Source: an uncultured Clostridia bacterium (GTDB lineage Bacteria > Bacillota > Clostridia > Oscillospirales > CAG-272). From it: a stretch of DNA of 18,785 nt. Positions 1-7,875 of the stretch are shown here, in pieces. The notes under the pieces are model-generated. The model did no database searches. It was not told the DNA's origin and was given only the letters and a program-made list of their open reading frames with translations. A program made the translations under genes and the position numbers. Location: assembly GCA_937898155.1 (NCBI GenBank), contig CALEJO010000157.1, positions 1 to 18,785 on the forward strand, written 5' to 3'. Every line of letters starts with the position of its first letter. Position 1 is the first letter of the stretch.

Positions 1-601
1 CCAACTCAAAGAAATCGTAATTCTGCGTCACAGAGCCGCCGTGGCAGACGAGGATCGCGTTGGAGAACGCCGCCATATCCATATGATAATCTCTGCCGGA
101 ACGGATATTGCAGACGCTGTCCACGGAGGTATAGTCCGCATAGACCGCGAGGAAACGCGTGATACCGGGAGCGACGAGCGCTTCGTAAAGGATATCGGCG
201 TCGTCAAGACCTGTCTGATGCGCGTATGCCTTATTGATGTTGTCCACGACAACGGCGACCGGTCTGACGGCGGAAAGGTCCTTGACGGACGGCTCGCCGG
301 TCAACGGGTTGATATAATTGCCGGAAGGAACATCCGTCGTCTCTTCGGGCTTCTGTGCGGAGGTTGTTTCGACGGGCGTGGTGGAAGCCGTCGTCTGAAT
401 GGGATTCGTTCCCGCCGCCGTTGTGGTTTCCGTTGCCTCGGGTGCCGTCGAAGACGCGGTCGTATGGAAAGGCGGCAATGTCTGAGCAGGCGTGCTTTCA
501 TCCGGCGGGTTATCGCCGCATCCCACGAACGCGACGCTGAGCGCCACGACGAGCAGAACCGTCAAAAGCGCAAACAAAAATTTTTTGGAATCATTCTTCA
601 T
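1..601 (-). CDS. DUF3048 (YerB-like) lipoprotein, 3' end outside window
   Basis: The first 200 codons are in the window; the C-terminus lies beyond base 1. The start ATG (601-599) follows GGAGG by 6 nt. Residues 1-27 form a Lys-start lipoprotein signal peptide with a long hydrophobic core, and AFVGC places the lipidated Cys at 28. Residues 29-95 are a Thr/Pro/Ala-rich tether. From about residue 97 the text NPLTGEPS, RPVAVVVDN, ADILYEALV, GITRFLAVY and IRSGRDYH matches the DUF3048 N-terminal domain (Bacillus YerB family) as I remember it. The family's biochemical role is not established; it is a membrane-anchored extracytoplasmic protein. It has its own promoter just after tadA, but readthrough from tadA is possible because no terminator is seen between them. 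Family call is from motif memory, not a search. Confidence 0.85.
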   Translation of the reverse strand, partial: MKNDSKKFLFALLTVLLVVALSVAFVGCGDNPPDESTPAQTLPPFHTTASSTAPEATETTTAAGTNPIQTTASTTPVETTSAQKPEETTDVPSGNYINPLTGEPSVKDLSAVRPVAVVVDNINKAYAHQTGLDDADILYEALVAPGITRFLAVYADYTSVDSVCNIRSGRDYHMDMAAFSNAILVCHGGSVTQNYDFFEL

Positions 602-697
602 TTTGGACCTCCGTTATACTCTTTTGTTCTCCTGTGCGGGAAACGGCGAATGCCGCCCCGTTCGGACATCAATTCCATGATATCCATTCTTTATTCC

Positions 698-726
698 ATC
701 ATATCACAAAACCGCAAAAATGTCAA
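698..726 (-). promoter_or_regulatory. sigma-A-type promoter of the DUF3048 lipoprotein gene
   Basis: On the minus strand TTGACA (726-721), a 17-bp spacer and TATGAT (703-698), with TGA directly before the -10 (extended -10). The predicted leader is about 90 nt. The -35 lies only 8 bp past the tadA stop codon. Confidence 0.75.
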
Positions 727-733
727 ATCATTT

Positions 734-1261
734 TTATCGTGAATTTTCATCATTTTCCGTTTTTTTTCGAGCGCCGTTCCGCAGGGCGACGGACGCGCGC
801 AGTTCTCTTTTTTCCCGTAGCGACGAGAAAAACGAAGAAAGCAGCGCGGCGCAGTCTTTTTCGAGAAAACCGCCGACGATCTCGGGCTTATGGTTGAGGT
901 CGAACGCGTTGAGATCGAGCCGTGTGCCGAAGGCACCCGCCTTGGCGTCGCGCGCGCCGTAGACCACTTTTTCGATGCGCGCGTTCACGATCGCGCCCGC
1001 GCACATGGGGCACGGCTCCATCGTCACGAACATCGTGCAACGCGGAAGACGCCAGCCGCCGAGTGCGCGGCACGCCTTGCGGATCGCTTTGATCTCCGCA
1101 TGGCAGACCGCGTCGCGGTCTGTTTCCCGCGTATTATATCCGCGCGCGATGATTTTGCCGTCCTGCACGATGACCGCGCCGACCGGTACTTCCCCGCGCT
1201 TTGCCGCAAGTTTCGCCTGCCGGATCGCTTCCCGCATAAAGAGTTCGTCCTGTGCGTCCAT
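734..1261 (-). CDS. tadA: tRNA-specific adenosine deaminase TadA
   Basis: Deaminates A34 to inosine in the wobble position of tRNA-Arg(ACG) in the cytoplasm. The 175-aa product has the cytidine/deoxycytidylate deaminase zinc signature: CHAE at 53-56 (His54 zinc ligand, Glu56 proton shuttle) and PCPMC at 83-87 (Cys84 and Cys87 ligands), with the family's GEVPVGAV stretch at 23-30 and the NARI/VVYGA region around 93-103. Length is close to the usual 150-170 aa, with a charged, probably disordered tail after about 150. ATG 1261 is chosen because GAGGGG sits just upstream; an in-frame GTG two codons earlier (1270) is within that SD. The gene starts 5 nt after the CPBP gene stop, so both are one transcript. 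The same minus-strand frame stays open upstream to 2164 through the CPBP gene, but that extension is out of frame with real coding and is not part of TadA. Confidence 0.95.
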   Translation of the reverse strand: MDAQDELFMREAIRQAKLAAKRGEVPVGAVIVQDGKIIARGYNTRETDRDAVCHAEIKAIRKACRALGGWRLPRCTMFVTMEPCPMCAGAIVNARIEKVVYGARDAKAGAFGTRLDLNAFDLNHKPEIVGGFLEKDCAALLSSFFSSLREKRELRASVALRNGARKKTENDENSR

Positions 1262-1266
1262 CGTTT

Positions 1267-2157
1267 TCACCCCTCTATCCATTGGATCGCCGTCACCGCC
1301 GCGACGAAAAAGCCCATCTCCGGCGTCCAAAAATCCGACGCGGGGATCGCGTCGCTGTCCTGATCGGATAAAATTTCCAAAAACGCCGCCCGCATTTGAC
1401 GAAATGAGCAAACGACGATCAGCGCACAAACGGCAAAGACCGCTTTCCTCCATCCGTCGAACGCGTCGGGCGCGAGCGAGCGCACGAGCGCCGTCACAAA
1501 CGTCAAAAAATTGCAACTGAAATGCACGGCGATCGAGCAAAGGATCGATCCCGTCATCAGATACGCACCGCCGAGCACGAGCCCGCAGAAAAACGCCAGC
1601 GGAAAAGCCGACGGAGAAAAATGCATCAGCCCGAAAATCAGCGACGACATCAAAAGCGCAAGCAACCGCCGATGCGCGGCAAGCCCGGACAAGATCGCCT
1701 TGCGGAACAGAAGTTCCTCCGCGACGGCGGGAACAAGCACCGAAGAAAAAAAGAACGCGGCGTAAAGAAATCCGGAGGCGTCCTTTTGGATCGGGAGTGT
1801 CGAAACGACCGACGGGAACGCCGCGCAGTAGAGAATTTGAAGCAAAACGACCAAGCTGACCGCCGCAACACCGCTTTTCATACATTGTATGCGCGACACC
1901 GTGCGCGTCGCGGCGGGCGGAAACAGCGAATATTTCGTTCCGACGGAAAAAACCAGCCCATACGGCAAAAGAAAAGCCGCAAGTTTGGCAACCGCTCCGG
2001 CAAGGAGAAACCACGGAGAAGATGACTCCGCTTCTCCCCGAAAAATCAGCGCACGGCAAAACAAAAGCATCGTCGTCAGAATCAGCGCGAACGCCAAGAC
2101 GCTGGAGCTTTGCTTGGCTTTTTTGTCCACGGGCGAAAGAGCGCGGGAATTCTTCAT
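1267..2157 (-). CDS. CPBP-family (Abi/CAAX-type) intramembrane metalloprotease homologue
   Basis: A 296-aa polytopic membrane protein with about seven to eight hydrophobic segments. It carries the CPBP signature: EELLFR at 147-152 (Glu147, Glu148, Arg152), FGLMHF at 175-180 (His179), and a third motif HFSCNF at 212-217 (His212, Asn216). These are the residues that form the glutamate/histidine active site in the Rce1-like family. Substrate is unknown; in Firmicutes such proteins range from bacteriocin immunity to unknown housekeeping proteolysis. After the core there is a 70-residue tail ending in another hydrophobic stretch (about 279-292). ATG 2157 has a near-perfect AGGAGG 6 nt upstream. 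It is first in a two-gene unit with tadA, which has no obvious functional link to it. Confidence 0.85.
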   Translation of the reverse strand: MKNSRALSPVDKKAKQSSSVLAFALILTTMLLFCRALIFRGEAESSSPWFLLAGAVAKLAAFLLPYGLVFSVGTKYSLFPPAATRTVSRIQCMKSGVAAVSLVVLLQILYCAAFPSVVSTLPIQKDASGFLYAAFFFSSVLVPAVAEELLFRKAILSGLAAHRRLLALLMSSLIFGLMHFSPSAFPLAFFCGLVLGGAYLMTGSILCSIAVHFSCNFLTFVTALVRSLAPDAFDGWRKAVFAVCALIVVCSFRQMRAAFLEILSDQDSDAIPASDFWTPEMGFFVAAVTAIQWIEG

Positions 2158-2193
2158 CGGTCATCCTCCTTCCAAAGTCTATGGTATCAGTAT

Positions 2194-2202
2194 ATTATAT
2201 CA
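2194..2202 (-). promoter_or_regulatory. extended -10 promoter for CPBP-tadA
   Basis: TGATATAAT on the minus strand is a consensus extended -10 element. The hexamer 17 bp upstream (TTTTCG) is a poor -35, so recognition would rely on the extended -10. Leader about 30 nt. Confidence 0.6.
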
Positions 2203-2263
2203 TACTATATCGCGCCCGAAAAAGCAAGGGATTTTTCGGCTTTTCCCGTTTTTCGCAAACCTC

Positions 2264-2292
2264 TTGTTTTTTTCGGAAAACTGTGATAAAAT
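2264..2292 (+). promoter_or_regulatory. promoter of trkA-trkH
   Basis: TTGTTT (2264-2269), 17-bp spacer, TAAAAT (2287-2292) with TGA directly upstream (extended -10). Divergent from the CPBP-tadA promoter about 65 bp away. The predicted leader is about 50 nt, too short for a K+ or c-di-AMP riboswitch. It contains a 6-bp hairpin, TCGGCG/CGCCGA, at 2310-2328. Confidence 0.65.
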
Positions 2293-2348
2293 AATCATCA
2301 GTATTCTGCTCGGCGTCCTACTCGCCGAATTCTTCGCAGGAGGCATCT

Positions 2349-3707
2349 ATGAACATCATCATTGTCGGAGCCGGTTCCGTCGGCAGTGCCATTTGCGCAC
2401 AGCTCGCCAAAGAAGGTCATGACGTCACCCTCGTGGACAAAAACATCGAGGCGCTCAACGAGCTTTCTTTGGAATTTGACGTATTTGGCGTCGAGGGCAA
2501 TGCCGCTGACGTTTCGGTTTTGCGAAAAGCCGGTGCCGAAAAGGCGCGCCTGCTCATTGCCGCCACCAACGACGACAGCGTGAATATTCTTTGTTGCATC
2601 GCCGCAAAAAAACTCGGCACGCATCATACCGTGGCGCGTATCAGCACGCCTGACTATTCGGGGCTGATCCAGCTGATGCGAAGCGAGATCAACCTCTCTC
2701 TCACGTTGAACCCCGAATCCACCGCCGCCAAGGAATTATATCGGATGCTCCGCTTCCCCTCCGCCGCCAAGATCGACACCGTTTGCCGCGGAAAAGTGGA
2801 GCTCGTGCAGTTTGTTCTCGGTGACGATTCCTCGCTCTGCGGCAAAACGCTGAACGATCTGCGCGGCAAGCTCAATATCCGCTTCCTTGTGTGTAGCGTC
2901 CTGCGCGGAAACGAAGTCTATATTCCCTCCGGTCATTTCGTTTTGCAGGCGGGCGACGTCATCTGCGTCACCGCGCCCGAGGAAGAGATCGCCGTCTTCT
3001 TCAAAACGATCGGCGCGTATAAACAGCCCGTCAAAAACGTCTTCATCGTCGGCGGCGGCCGCATGACCTACTATCTCGAAACGCTTTTGGAAAAAACGAA
3101 TATCCGCTCCACCATCATTGAAAAAGACAAAGCCGCCTGCCGTGTTCTTGCCGAAGAGTTCCCGTCCTGCAACGTGATTTGCGGCAATCCGACCAAGCAG
3201 GAGCTTCTCCTCGCAGAAGGCCTCGAACGGACCGACGCGTTTTTGGCGCTTTCCGATGTGGATGAAGACAATGCGATCGTCTCTATGTTCGCGAAAACCC
3301 TCGGCGTCAAAAAAGTCGTCACGCTCATCAATACGCTTTCTCATATCGACTTTTTCAAAAGCGTCGGCATCGACGGTGTGGTTTCCCCGAAATCCGCGAT
3401 GGCGACTTACGTGCTCCGCTACGTCCGCGCGCTCGCCAATTCGCTCGATTCCGAGATCGAATCTCTGCACAAATTGATGGACGGTCGCGTGGAAGCGCTT
3501 GAATTTATTGTCAAGGGCGACATCGACGGCGTCACCGAAATCCCGCTCCGCGAGCTCCGCGCGCGCGAGGGCGTGCTGATCGCCTGCATCGTTCACCGGG
3601 ACCGCATCATCATTCCGTCCGGTGACGACATCATCTCCGCCGGAGACACCGTCGTGATCATCACGACAAGCGGTAAAATGAATAACATTAAGGATATTTT
3701 ACGATGA
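2349..3707 (+). CDS. trkA: Trk potassium uptake protein TrkA (RCK subunit)
   Basis: Cytoplasmic nucleotide-binding regulatory subunit that gates the TrkH K+ channel-like transporter. The 452-aa protein (E. coli TrkA is 458) has the duplicated TrkA_N/TrkA_C layout. The first Rossmann fold starts at residue 1 with GAGSVG (7-12) and ends its second strand with Asp30, as expected for NAD(H) binding. The first TrkA_C domain is about 145-220. The second Rossmann fold begins at about 231 with VGGGRMT, where Thr240 replaces the last glycine of GxGxxG, and the second TrkA_C is about 375-452. Start ATG 2349 follows AGGAGG. The stop overlaps trkH by 4 nt (ATGA), so the subunits are translationally coupled. 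Confidence 0.95.
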   Translation: MNIIIVGAGSVGSAICAQLAKEGHDVTLVDKNIEALNELSLEFDVFGVEGNAADVSVLRKAGAEKARLLIAATNDDSVNILCCIAAKKLGTHHTVARISTPDYSGLIQLMRSEINLSLTLNPESTAAKELYRMLRFPSAAKIDTVCRGKVELVQFVLGDDSSLCGKTLNDLRGKLNIRFLVCSVLRGNEVYIPSGHFVLQAGDVICVTAPEEEIAVFFKTIGAYKQPVKNVFIVGGGRMTYYLETLLEKTNIRSTIIEKDKAACRVLAEEFPSCNVICGNPTKQELLLAEGLERTDAFLALSDVDEDNAIVSMFAKTLGVKKVVTLINTLSHIDFFKSVGIDGVVSPKSAMATYVLRYVRALANSLDSEIESLHKLMDGRVEALEFIVKGDIDGVTEIPLRELRAREGVLIACIVHRDRIIIPSGDDIISAGDTVVIITTSGKMNNIKDILR

Positions 3708-5146
3708 ATTATCGCATGCTGAGTCATCTATTAAGCACGATCCTATTGATCGAGGCGGCGCTTTTGCTGATCCCGACCGTCGTGTCTTTGATCTACGGAG
3801 AACCGTTCTGGCCGTTCCTCGTCACCATCGGAATTCTCGTGGCGGTTTCCCTGCCGTTCGCCATTCCGAAGCCGAAGGATACGCGTATCTATGCCAAAGA
3901 GGGCTTCGTCTGCGTGTCGGCATCGTGGATTCTGATGTCCGCGTTCGGCGCGTTGCCTTTTGTATTCTCGGGCGCGATCCCGAATTATATCAACGCCCTT
4001 TTTGAAACGGTTTCCGGCTTCACCACGACCGGCGCTTCGATCCTTTCCGTCATCGAAACGCTCCCGAAAGGCATTTTGTTCTGGCGCAGCTTGACGCACT
4101 GGGTCGGCGGCATGGGGGTGCTGGTCTTCATGCTCGCCATTCTGCCCACGACGGGCGGCAACGCGATCCATCTGCTTCGCGCCGAGGTCCCCGGTCCCAC
4201 CAAGGGCAAGATCGTGCCGAAGCTCAAACAGACCGCGCTGATCCTTTACGGCATCTATATTCTGCTCACGCTGATCATGATCGGCGCCCTGCTCTGCACG
4301 GGCATGCCGCTTTACGACAGCGTCGTCAATTCGCTCGCCACGGCGGGCACGGGCGGCTTCTCCGTTCTGAACAACTCCATCGCGGGTTATGCGAGCCCCG
4401 CTGCCGAATGGATCATCGCGCTCTTCATGTTCCTCTTCGGCGTGAACTTCAATATTTATTTCTTCATTCTGATCGGAAAGGCGCGTGACGTGATCCGCAG
4501 TGAAGAATTCCGCGTTTACGCGGGGCTGACGTTCGGTTCCGTTCTCGCGATCATTCTCACCACCGTGCGGCTCTTCGACCGCTTCGGCGACTGCGTGCGT
4601 GCCGCGTTTTTCCAGGTGACGTCGATCATGTCCACAACCGGATTTACTACGGTAGACTTCAACGAATGGCCGACGTTTTCCAAATCCGTTTTGCTTTTGC
4701 TGATGCTTGTCGGCGCGTGCGCCGGCTCCACGGCGGGCGGTCTCAAAATCTCCCGCGTGATGATCTTATTCAAAAACATCATCAAGGAGTTCCGCCACCT
4801 GCTCCATCCTCATTCCGTCAACATTGTGCGCATCGACAACGACGTCGTGCGCGAGGAAACGACCAAAGCCGCGAACAACTATCTGAGCATCTATTTTCTC
4901 CTGATCGTCGTTTCCACGCTTCTGCTTGCGGTCGACGGGTTTGACCTCGAAACCAACCTCACCTCCGCGATCACCTGCATCAACAACATCGGTCCCGGAC
5001 TCGGCGCGATCGTCGGTCCCGCCGGCAATTTCAGCGCGTTTTCGTGGTTTGCCAAGCTCTTGCTTTCGCTGGACATGCTGTTTGGGCGTCTCGAAATCAT
5101 GCCGATGATCATTCTCTTCTCGCCATCCACGTGGAGAAGAAAATAA
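3704..5146 (+). CDS. trkH: Trk potassium uptake transmembrane protein TrkH
   Basis: Membrane subunit of the Trk K+ uptake system, working with TrkA. The 480-aa length is normal for TrkH/KtrB. All four M-P-M repeats are visible by their selectivity-filter loops: TTTGAS at 107-112, TAGTGGFS at 213-220, STTGFTT at 310-316 and NNIGPGLG at 427-434. The intramembrane gating-loop region with GACAGSTAGG follows the third repeat at about 337-346. The C-terminus GRLEIMPMIILFSPS...WRRK is the usual TrkH ending, so the gene is complete. It starts inside the trkA stop codon region (ATGA) and has no promoter of its own. Transcription ends at the hairpin 13 nt after the stop. Confidence 0.96.
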   Translation: MNYRMLSHLLSTILLIEAALLLIPTVVSLIYGEPFWPFLVTIGILVAVSLPFAIPKPKDTRIYAKEGFVCVSASWILMSAFGALPFVFSGAIPNYINALFETVSGFTTTGASILSVIETLPKGILFWRSLTHWVGGMGVLVFMLAILPTTGGNAIHLLRAEVPGPTKGKIVPKLKQTALILYGIYILLTLIMIGALLCTGMPLYDSVVNSLATAGTGGFSVLNNSIAGYASPAAEWIIALFMFLFGVNFNIYFFILIGKARDVIRSEEFRVYAGLTFGSVLAIILTTVRLFDRFGDCVRAAFFQVTSIMSTTGFTTVDFNEWPTFSKSVLLLLMLVGACAGSTAGGLKISRVMILFKNIIKEFRHLLHPHSVNIVRIDNDVVREETTKAANNYLSIYFLLIVVSTLLLAVDGFDLETNLTSAITCINNIGPGLGAIVGPAGNFSAFSWFAKLLLSLDMLFGRLEIMPMIILFSPSTWRRK

Positions 5147-5159
5147 GCAAAAAGAAAAG

Positions 5160-5185
5160 CCGGAATCTTCGGATTCCGGTTTTTT
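5160..5185 (+). terminator. rho-independent terminator shared by convergent trkAH and the psd operon
   Basis: Perfect 8-bp stem CCGGAATC/GATTCCGG with a TTCG tetraloop (5168-5171), followed by six T on the plus strand. On the minus strand an A/T-rich tract also follows (CTTTTCTTTTT), so it can act in both directions. The last T touches the psd stop codon (5187-5185). Confidence 0.9.
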
Positions 5186-6042
5186 CATTTGTTCGACGGA
5201 TTCGCATATTGCTGGACCGTGCCGACGGCAATGCGCTCGCCCATACGGATCGGCGTTTCCACGCCTGCCTCCGTTGCGTCCAGAAACGCATTCGGCGGTT
5301 CGATACAGTCTTTTTCGACGAGAAGCACGATCGTGCTGCCGCCGTAAAGGAACGTTCCCTTTTCTTCCCCGCGGCGCACCTCGCCCGCGCCTTTGAAATT
5401 TTTGATCTTGCCGACGAGAAGCGCGCCGACCTCCACCTGTGTCAAAAGCCCGAAGCGTTCGGTCGAAATCGTCGTGAACTCGCGGCAATTTTTCGTGAAC
5501 ACGGAGTATTTTTCAAGCGCGACGGGACGCACGGTGTGTAGCCGCCCTTTGAGAAAATAATTCACACTCTTGATGCCGTCCGCCGGATAATGATAGCGGT
5601 GATAATCGTTGACGCGGAGGCGGAAAACGAAGCAATAGCCGTTGATATAGCGTGCGGCAAGATAATCGTCTTCGAGCAAAGAGTTCATCGAATAATAGGT
5701 CTGCTTGATCGGCAAAACGGTATTGTTCGTCACGTGATAGACGCTGAGCGCACCGTCGCACGGTGAAATCAGCGCCGCGGGATCCGGATCGATCGGGCGA
5801 AGCTCTGGACGGATCCTGCGCGAAAAGCAGTCGTTGAAGTTTTCAAAATGATCGGCCTCGTATTCGGAGAGGTCGATGTGATTTTTCTTCACGAATCGTT
5901 TGATAAACGGTTTCGAGAGCGGCGTATCAAGGAAAAATCCGCAAAGCTTGGAGAACGCTCGACCGGACAAAAGCCGAAGCAGCATTCTTCCCGGGACAGT
6001 GCAATAAAGAAAGCGCAGGAACGCATTCGAGTCGTTTTCCAT
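5185..6042 (-). CDS. psd: phosphatidylserine decarboxylase
   Basis: Converts phosphatidylserine to phosphatidylethanolamine at the membrane, using a pyruvoyl group made by self-cleavage. The 285-aa proenzyme has the expected landmarks: SPCDG at 93-97 with Asp96, RVNDYHRYHYP at 143-153 with His148/His151, and FLYGGST at 231-237. Self-cleavage is expected between Gly235 and Ser236, giving a beta chain of about 235 and an alpha chain of 50 residues. The cleavage motif is GGST instead of the LGST of E. coli, as seen in many type II enzymes. ATG 6042 has a moderate SD (AGGCAGGA) upstream. It is last in a four-gene lipid operon, 43 nt after pssA, and ends in the shared terminator. Confidence 0.95.
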   Translation of the reverse strand: MENDSNAFLRFLYCTVPGRMLLRLLSGRAFSKLCGFFLDTPLSKPFIKRFVKKNHIDLSEYEADHFENFNDCFSRRIRPELRPIDPDPAALISPCDGALSVYHVTNNTVLPIKQTYYSMNSLLEDDYLAARYINGYCFVFRLRVNDYHRYHYPADGIKSVNYFLKGRLHTVRPVALEKYSVFTKNCREFTTISTERFGLLTQVEVGALLVGKIKNFKGAGEVRRGEEKGTFLYGGSTIVLLVEKDCIEPPNAFLDATEAGVETPIRMGERIAVGTVQQYANPSNK

Positions 6043-6085
6043 ATGAAAATCGTCCTGCCTTTCCGTAATTTTTCCGATTAATAGA

Positions 6086-6781
6086 TTATTTCCAGAAGAT
6101 CAGTTTCAAAATGAGAAGCACGCACTCCGCGATGCCGATGCCGCACAAAACGAGAATTCCGCGCAATCCTGGCTTCGGGACTTGAATTTTCGATACGAAC
6201 GCAAAGCCCGTCAAGGCGATCGCCACGAAATAGACCGGCGTGAAGTCCGCTTGAAATTCATAGTCGAGCACCATGACAAGCGGGAAAATCAGGCAGGCAG
6301 ATGTCACGGGAAGTCCCGTATATGTATGGCGAGCTGTCGCTTCGGTGCGTTGGCGCTCCTCCTCGGTCACGTTGAAATACGCGAGCCGGATCATCGCCGC
6401 CAACACGTAAAAAATCAGAACGGCGTAAAGAATGATACTCGTCGAAAGGCTCAGAATCGTCTTTTCGGGAATATAAACCTTGTCCTTGAAAAAGGCGGAT
6501 CTCCAAAGCATCGCGATGCCGATGCAGGCGGGCAGAACGCCGAACGCCACAAGATCGCTCAGCGAGTCGATCTGGATGCCGAAATTCCGCTCGATTTCCG
6601 TGCGGTCCTTTTTCGTGCGGGCGACACGCCCGTCAAACGCGTCGAACAGCCCGCAAAGCAGTAGCGCAAACATGCCCCAATACGGATGTCCGCCGCCGCT
6701 GAGCGAGACAGCGATGCCCGTGCAGGCGGAAAACAAAGACAGATACGTTAAAATGACGGTATAATCATACACACCGATCAT
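6086..6781 (-). CDS. pssA: CDP-diacylglycerol-serine O-phosphatidyltransferase
   Basis: Makes phosphatidylserine from CDP-diacylglycerol and serine, the substrate of Psd encoded next. The 231-aa multispanning protein has the CDP-alcohol phosphotransferase signature: D47-x2-D50-G51-x2-A54-R55-x12-G68-x3-D72-x3-D76. The 12-residue insert between AR and G is longer than the usual 8 to 9 and includes a charged TKKDRTEIER stretch, which I associate with clostridial PssA. The start at 6781 is chosen because GGAGGG lies 8 nt upstream and because its ATGA overlaps the stop of the preceding gene; the same frame is open a further 23 codons upstream, but that part lies in the previous gene. Serine specificity is inferred from the adjacent psd. 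Confidence 0.92.
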   Translation of the reverse strand: MIGVYDYTVILTYLSLFSACTGIAVSLSGGGHPYWGMFALLLCGLFDAFDGRVARTKKDRTEIERNFGIQIDSLSDLVAFGVLPACIGIAMLWRSAFFKDKVYIPEKTILSLSTSIILYAVLIFYVLAAMIRLAYFNVTEEERQRTEATARHTYTGLPVTSACLIFPLVMVLDYEFQADFTPVYFVAIALTGFAFVSKIQVPKPGLRGILVLCGIGIAECVLLILKLIFWK

Positions 6782-7875
6782 GAGAGAACCCTCCGTTTTT
6801 TTAAAAGCCAATATTTGACGAAAACGGCAATGCCGCAAATCAAAATGCAAGAATAAAATGACAGACCGCGGCTGAACAAATCCAAATGTGCCGCGTCCGG
6901 AATCCCGAGCGCTTCCAGTCCGTCGAGAAGCAGATAATCGGATACGCCCATCGCGCCCGGAATCGGGACGCAGTTCGAGCCGAGCACCACATAGCTCTGC
7001 AAAACGAAAATATCGAACGCGCGGTCGGACGCACCGCCCGTCGCCACGAACGCAAATGCCGTGACGGCGATCAAAAGGGCGCGTTGCAGGAAGTTATAGA
7101 GGAAGGTTTTTGCCATCATCGTGCGATGCCCTTCCAAAAGCAAGGAGTATTCCTTGTATTTGATCATCATCTTTTTGAGCTTCGCTTGTTTGCGATCCTC
7201 GTGGCGAATGAGATGAATCTTCGCCAAAAAATGAAGCAAGCCGCTGCAAATCCGATGCAAAAAGCTCGTCTCGCGGAGCAAAACGACAAACAGAACGAAC
7301 AGTCCGACCTGCAAAGCGCAACCCGCGAGGATCAGCACTTTGGAAAGCGTGCCGAACGAGAGGAAAATCTCCGGTCTCGCCAGAAAACCGACCGCACCGA
7401 TCACAATGATCGAAAGCGTATACATCAGAAGGTTGGCGACGAGCGCGATCGCGGAAACCACCGTCGGCATCCCGTCCGAAATCATAAAGAACGCGCAAGC
7501 GGGCTGGCCGCCCGTCGCGGACGGCGTGATCGCGGAGAAATAAATGTCCGACGCCGCGTAGAAAAGTCCTTGCCGAATGCCGCATTTCTGCCGAAACGCG
7601 AGGCACGCGCACCGGAGCGCGCATCCCTCGAAAAAGATATAGCCGAGCATACAGAAAATCGCGCAAAGGACGGGAAGCCAATCGGCGTCGCCGATATAGT
7701 CCGCCATATCCCGCAAAGAAAAGTCCTTACTTTGCGCAGCCACCGCCCAGATACTACCGGCGGCGATCAGAATGAACAGGATCGCCCACAGAAGCTTTTT
7801 CTTCGTAAATATGGTATTTTCCTGCTTCGGCGGCGTTTCGGTCGGCATGGGAGCCGGTCGTTCACGTTTCTTCAT
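6778..7875 (-). CDS. LPG_synthase_TM (MprF flippase-like, UPF0104) integral membrane protein
   Basis: A 365-aa membrane protein with a charged, Pro-rich cytoplasmic N-terminus (1-27) and about eight transmembrane segments. Two conserved stretches of the lysylphosphatidylglycerol-synthase transmembrane family are present: TPSATGGQPA at 117-126 and PIPGAMGVSD at 304-313. A basic cytoplasmic loop lies at about 222-255. In MprF this domain flips lysyl-PG; the catalytic aminoacyl-transferase domain of MprF is absent here, so no aminoacyl lipid synthesis is implied. It overlaps the PAP2 gene by 14 nt and pssA by 4 nt, so it is translationally tied to PE synthesis. A role in moving PE or a PE derivative across the membrane is inference from this context and from the family's flippase activity. 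Confidence 0.88.
   Translation of the reverse strand: MKKRERPAPMPTETPPKQENTIFTKKKLLWAILFILIAAGSIWAVAAQSKDFSLRDMADYIGDADWLPVLCAIFCMLGYIFFEGCALRCACLAFRQKCGIRQGLFYAASDIYFSAITPSATGGQPACAFFMISDGMPTVVSAIALVANLLMYTLSIIVIGAVGFLARPEIFLSFGTLSKVLILAGCALQVGLFVLFVVLLRETSFLHRICSGLLHFLAKIHLIRHEDRKQAKLKKMMIKYKEYSLLLEGHRTMMAKTFLYNFLQRALLIAVTAFAFVATGGASDRAFDIFVLQSYVVLGSNCVPIPGAMGVSDYLLLDGLEALGIPDAAHLDLFSRGLSFYSCILICGIAVFVKYWLLKKRRVLS

Noticed and set aside
602..733. SRP (4.5S) RNA gene, often found downstream of tadA in Firmicutes
   Set aside because: The gap is filled by the DUF3048 promoter and leader; no GGAA-tetraloop SRP domain IV hairpin is visible.
734..2164. Possible fusion protein ending in TadA with a 300-residue N-terminal extension
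   Set aside because: The upstream part is an out-of-frame reading of the CPBP gene, which has its own SD, membrane helices and motifs. TadA is complete from 1261.
2299..2348. Riboswitch (K+ or c-di-AMP) ahead of trkA
   Set aside because: The leader is only about 50 nt, holding a single 6-bp hairpin; neither known riboswitch fits.
3704..5146. Ktr-type (KtrB) rather than TrkH assignment
   Set aside because: The partner is a double-RCK TrkA of 452 residues, not the single-RCK KtrA, and the C-terminal ending matches TrkH.
6778..7875. Complete MprF (lysyl-PG synthase)
   Set aside because: Only the flippase-like membrane domain is present. The C-terminal synthase domain is absent and pssA starts at once.
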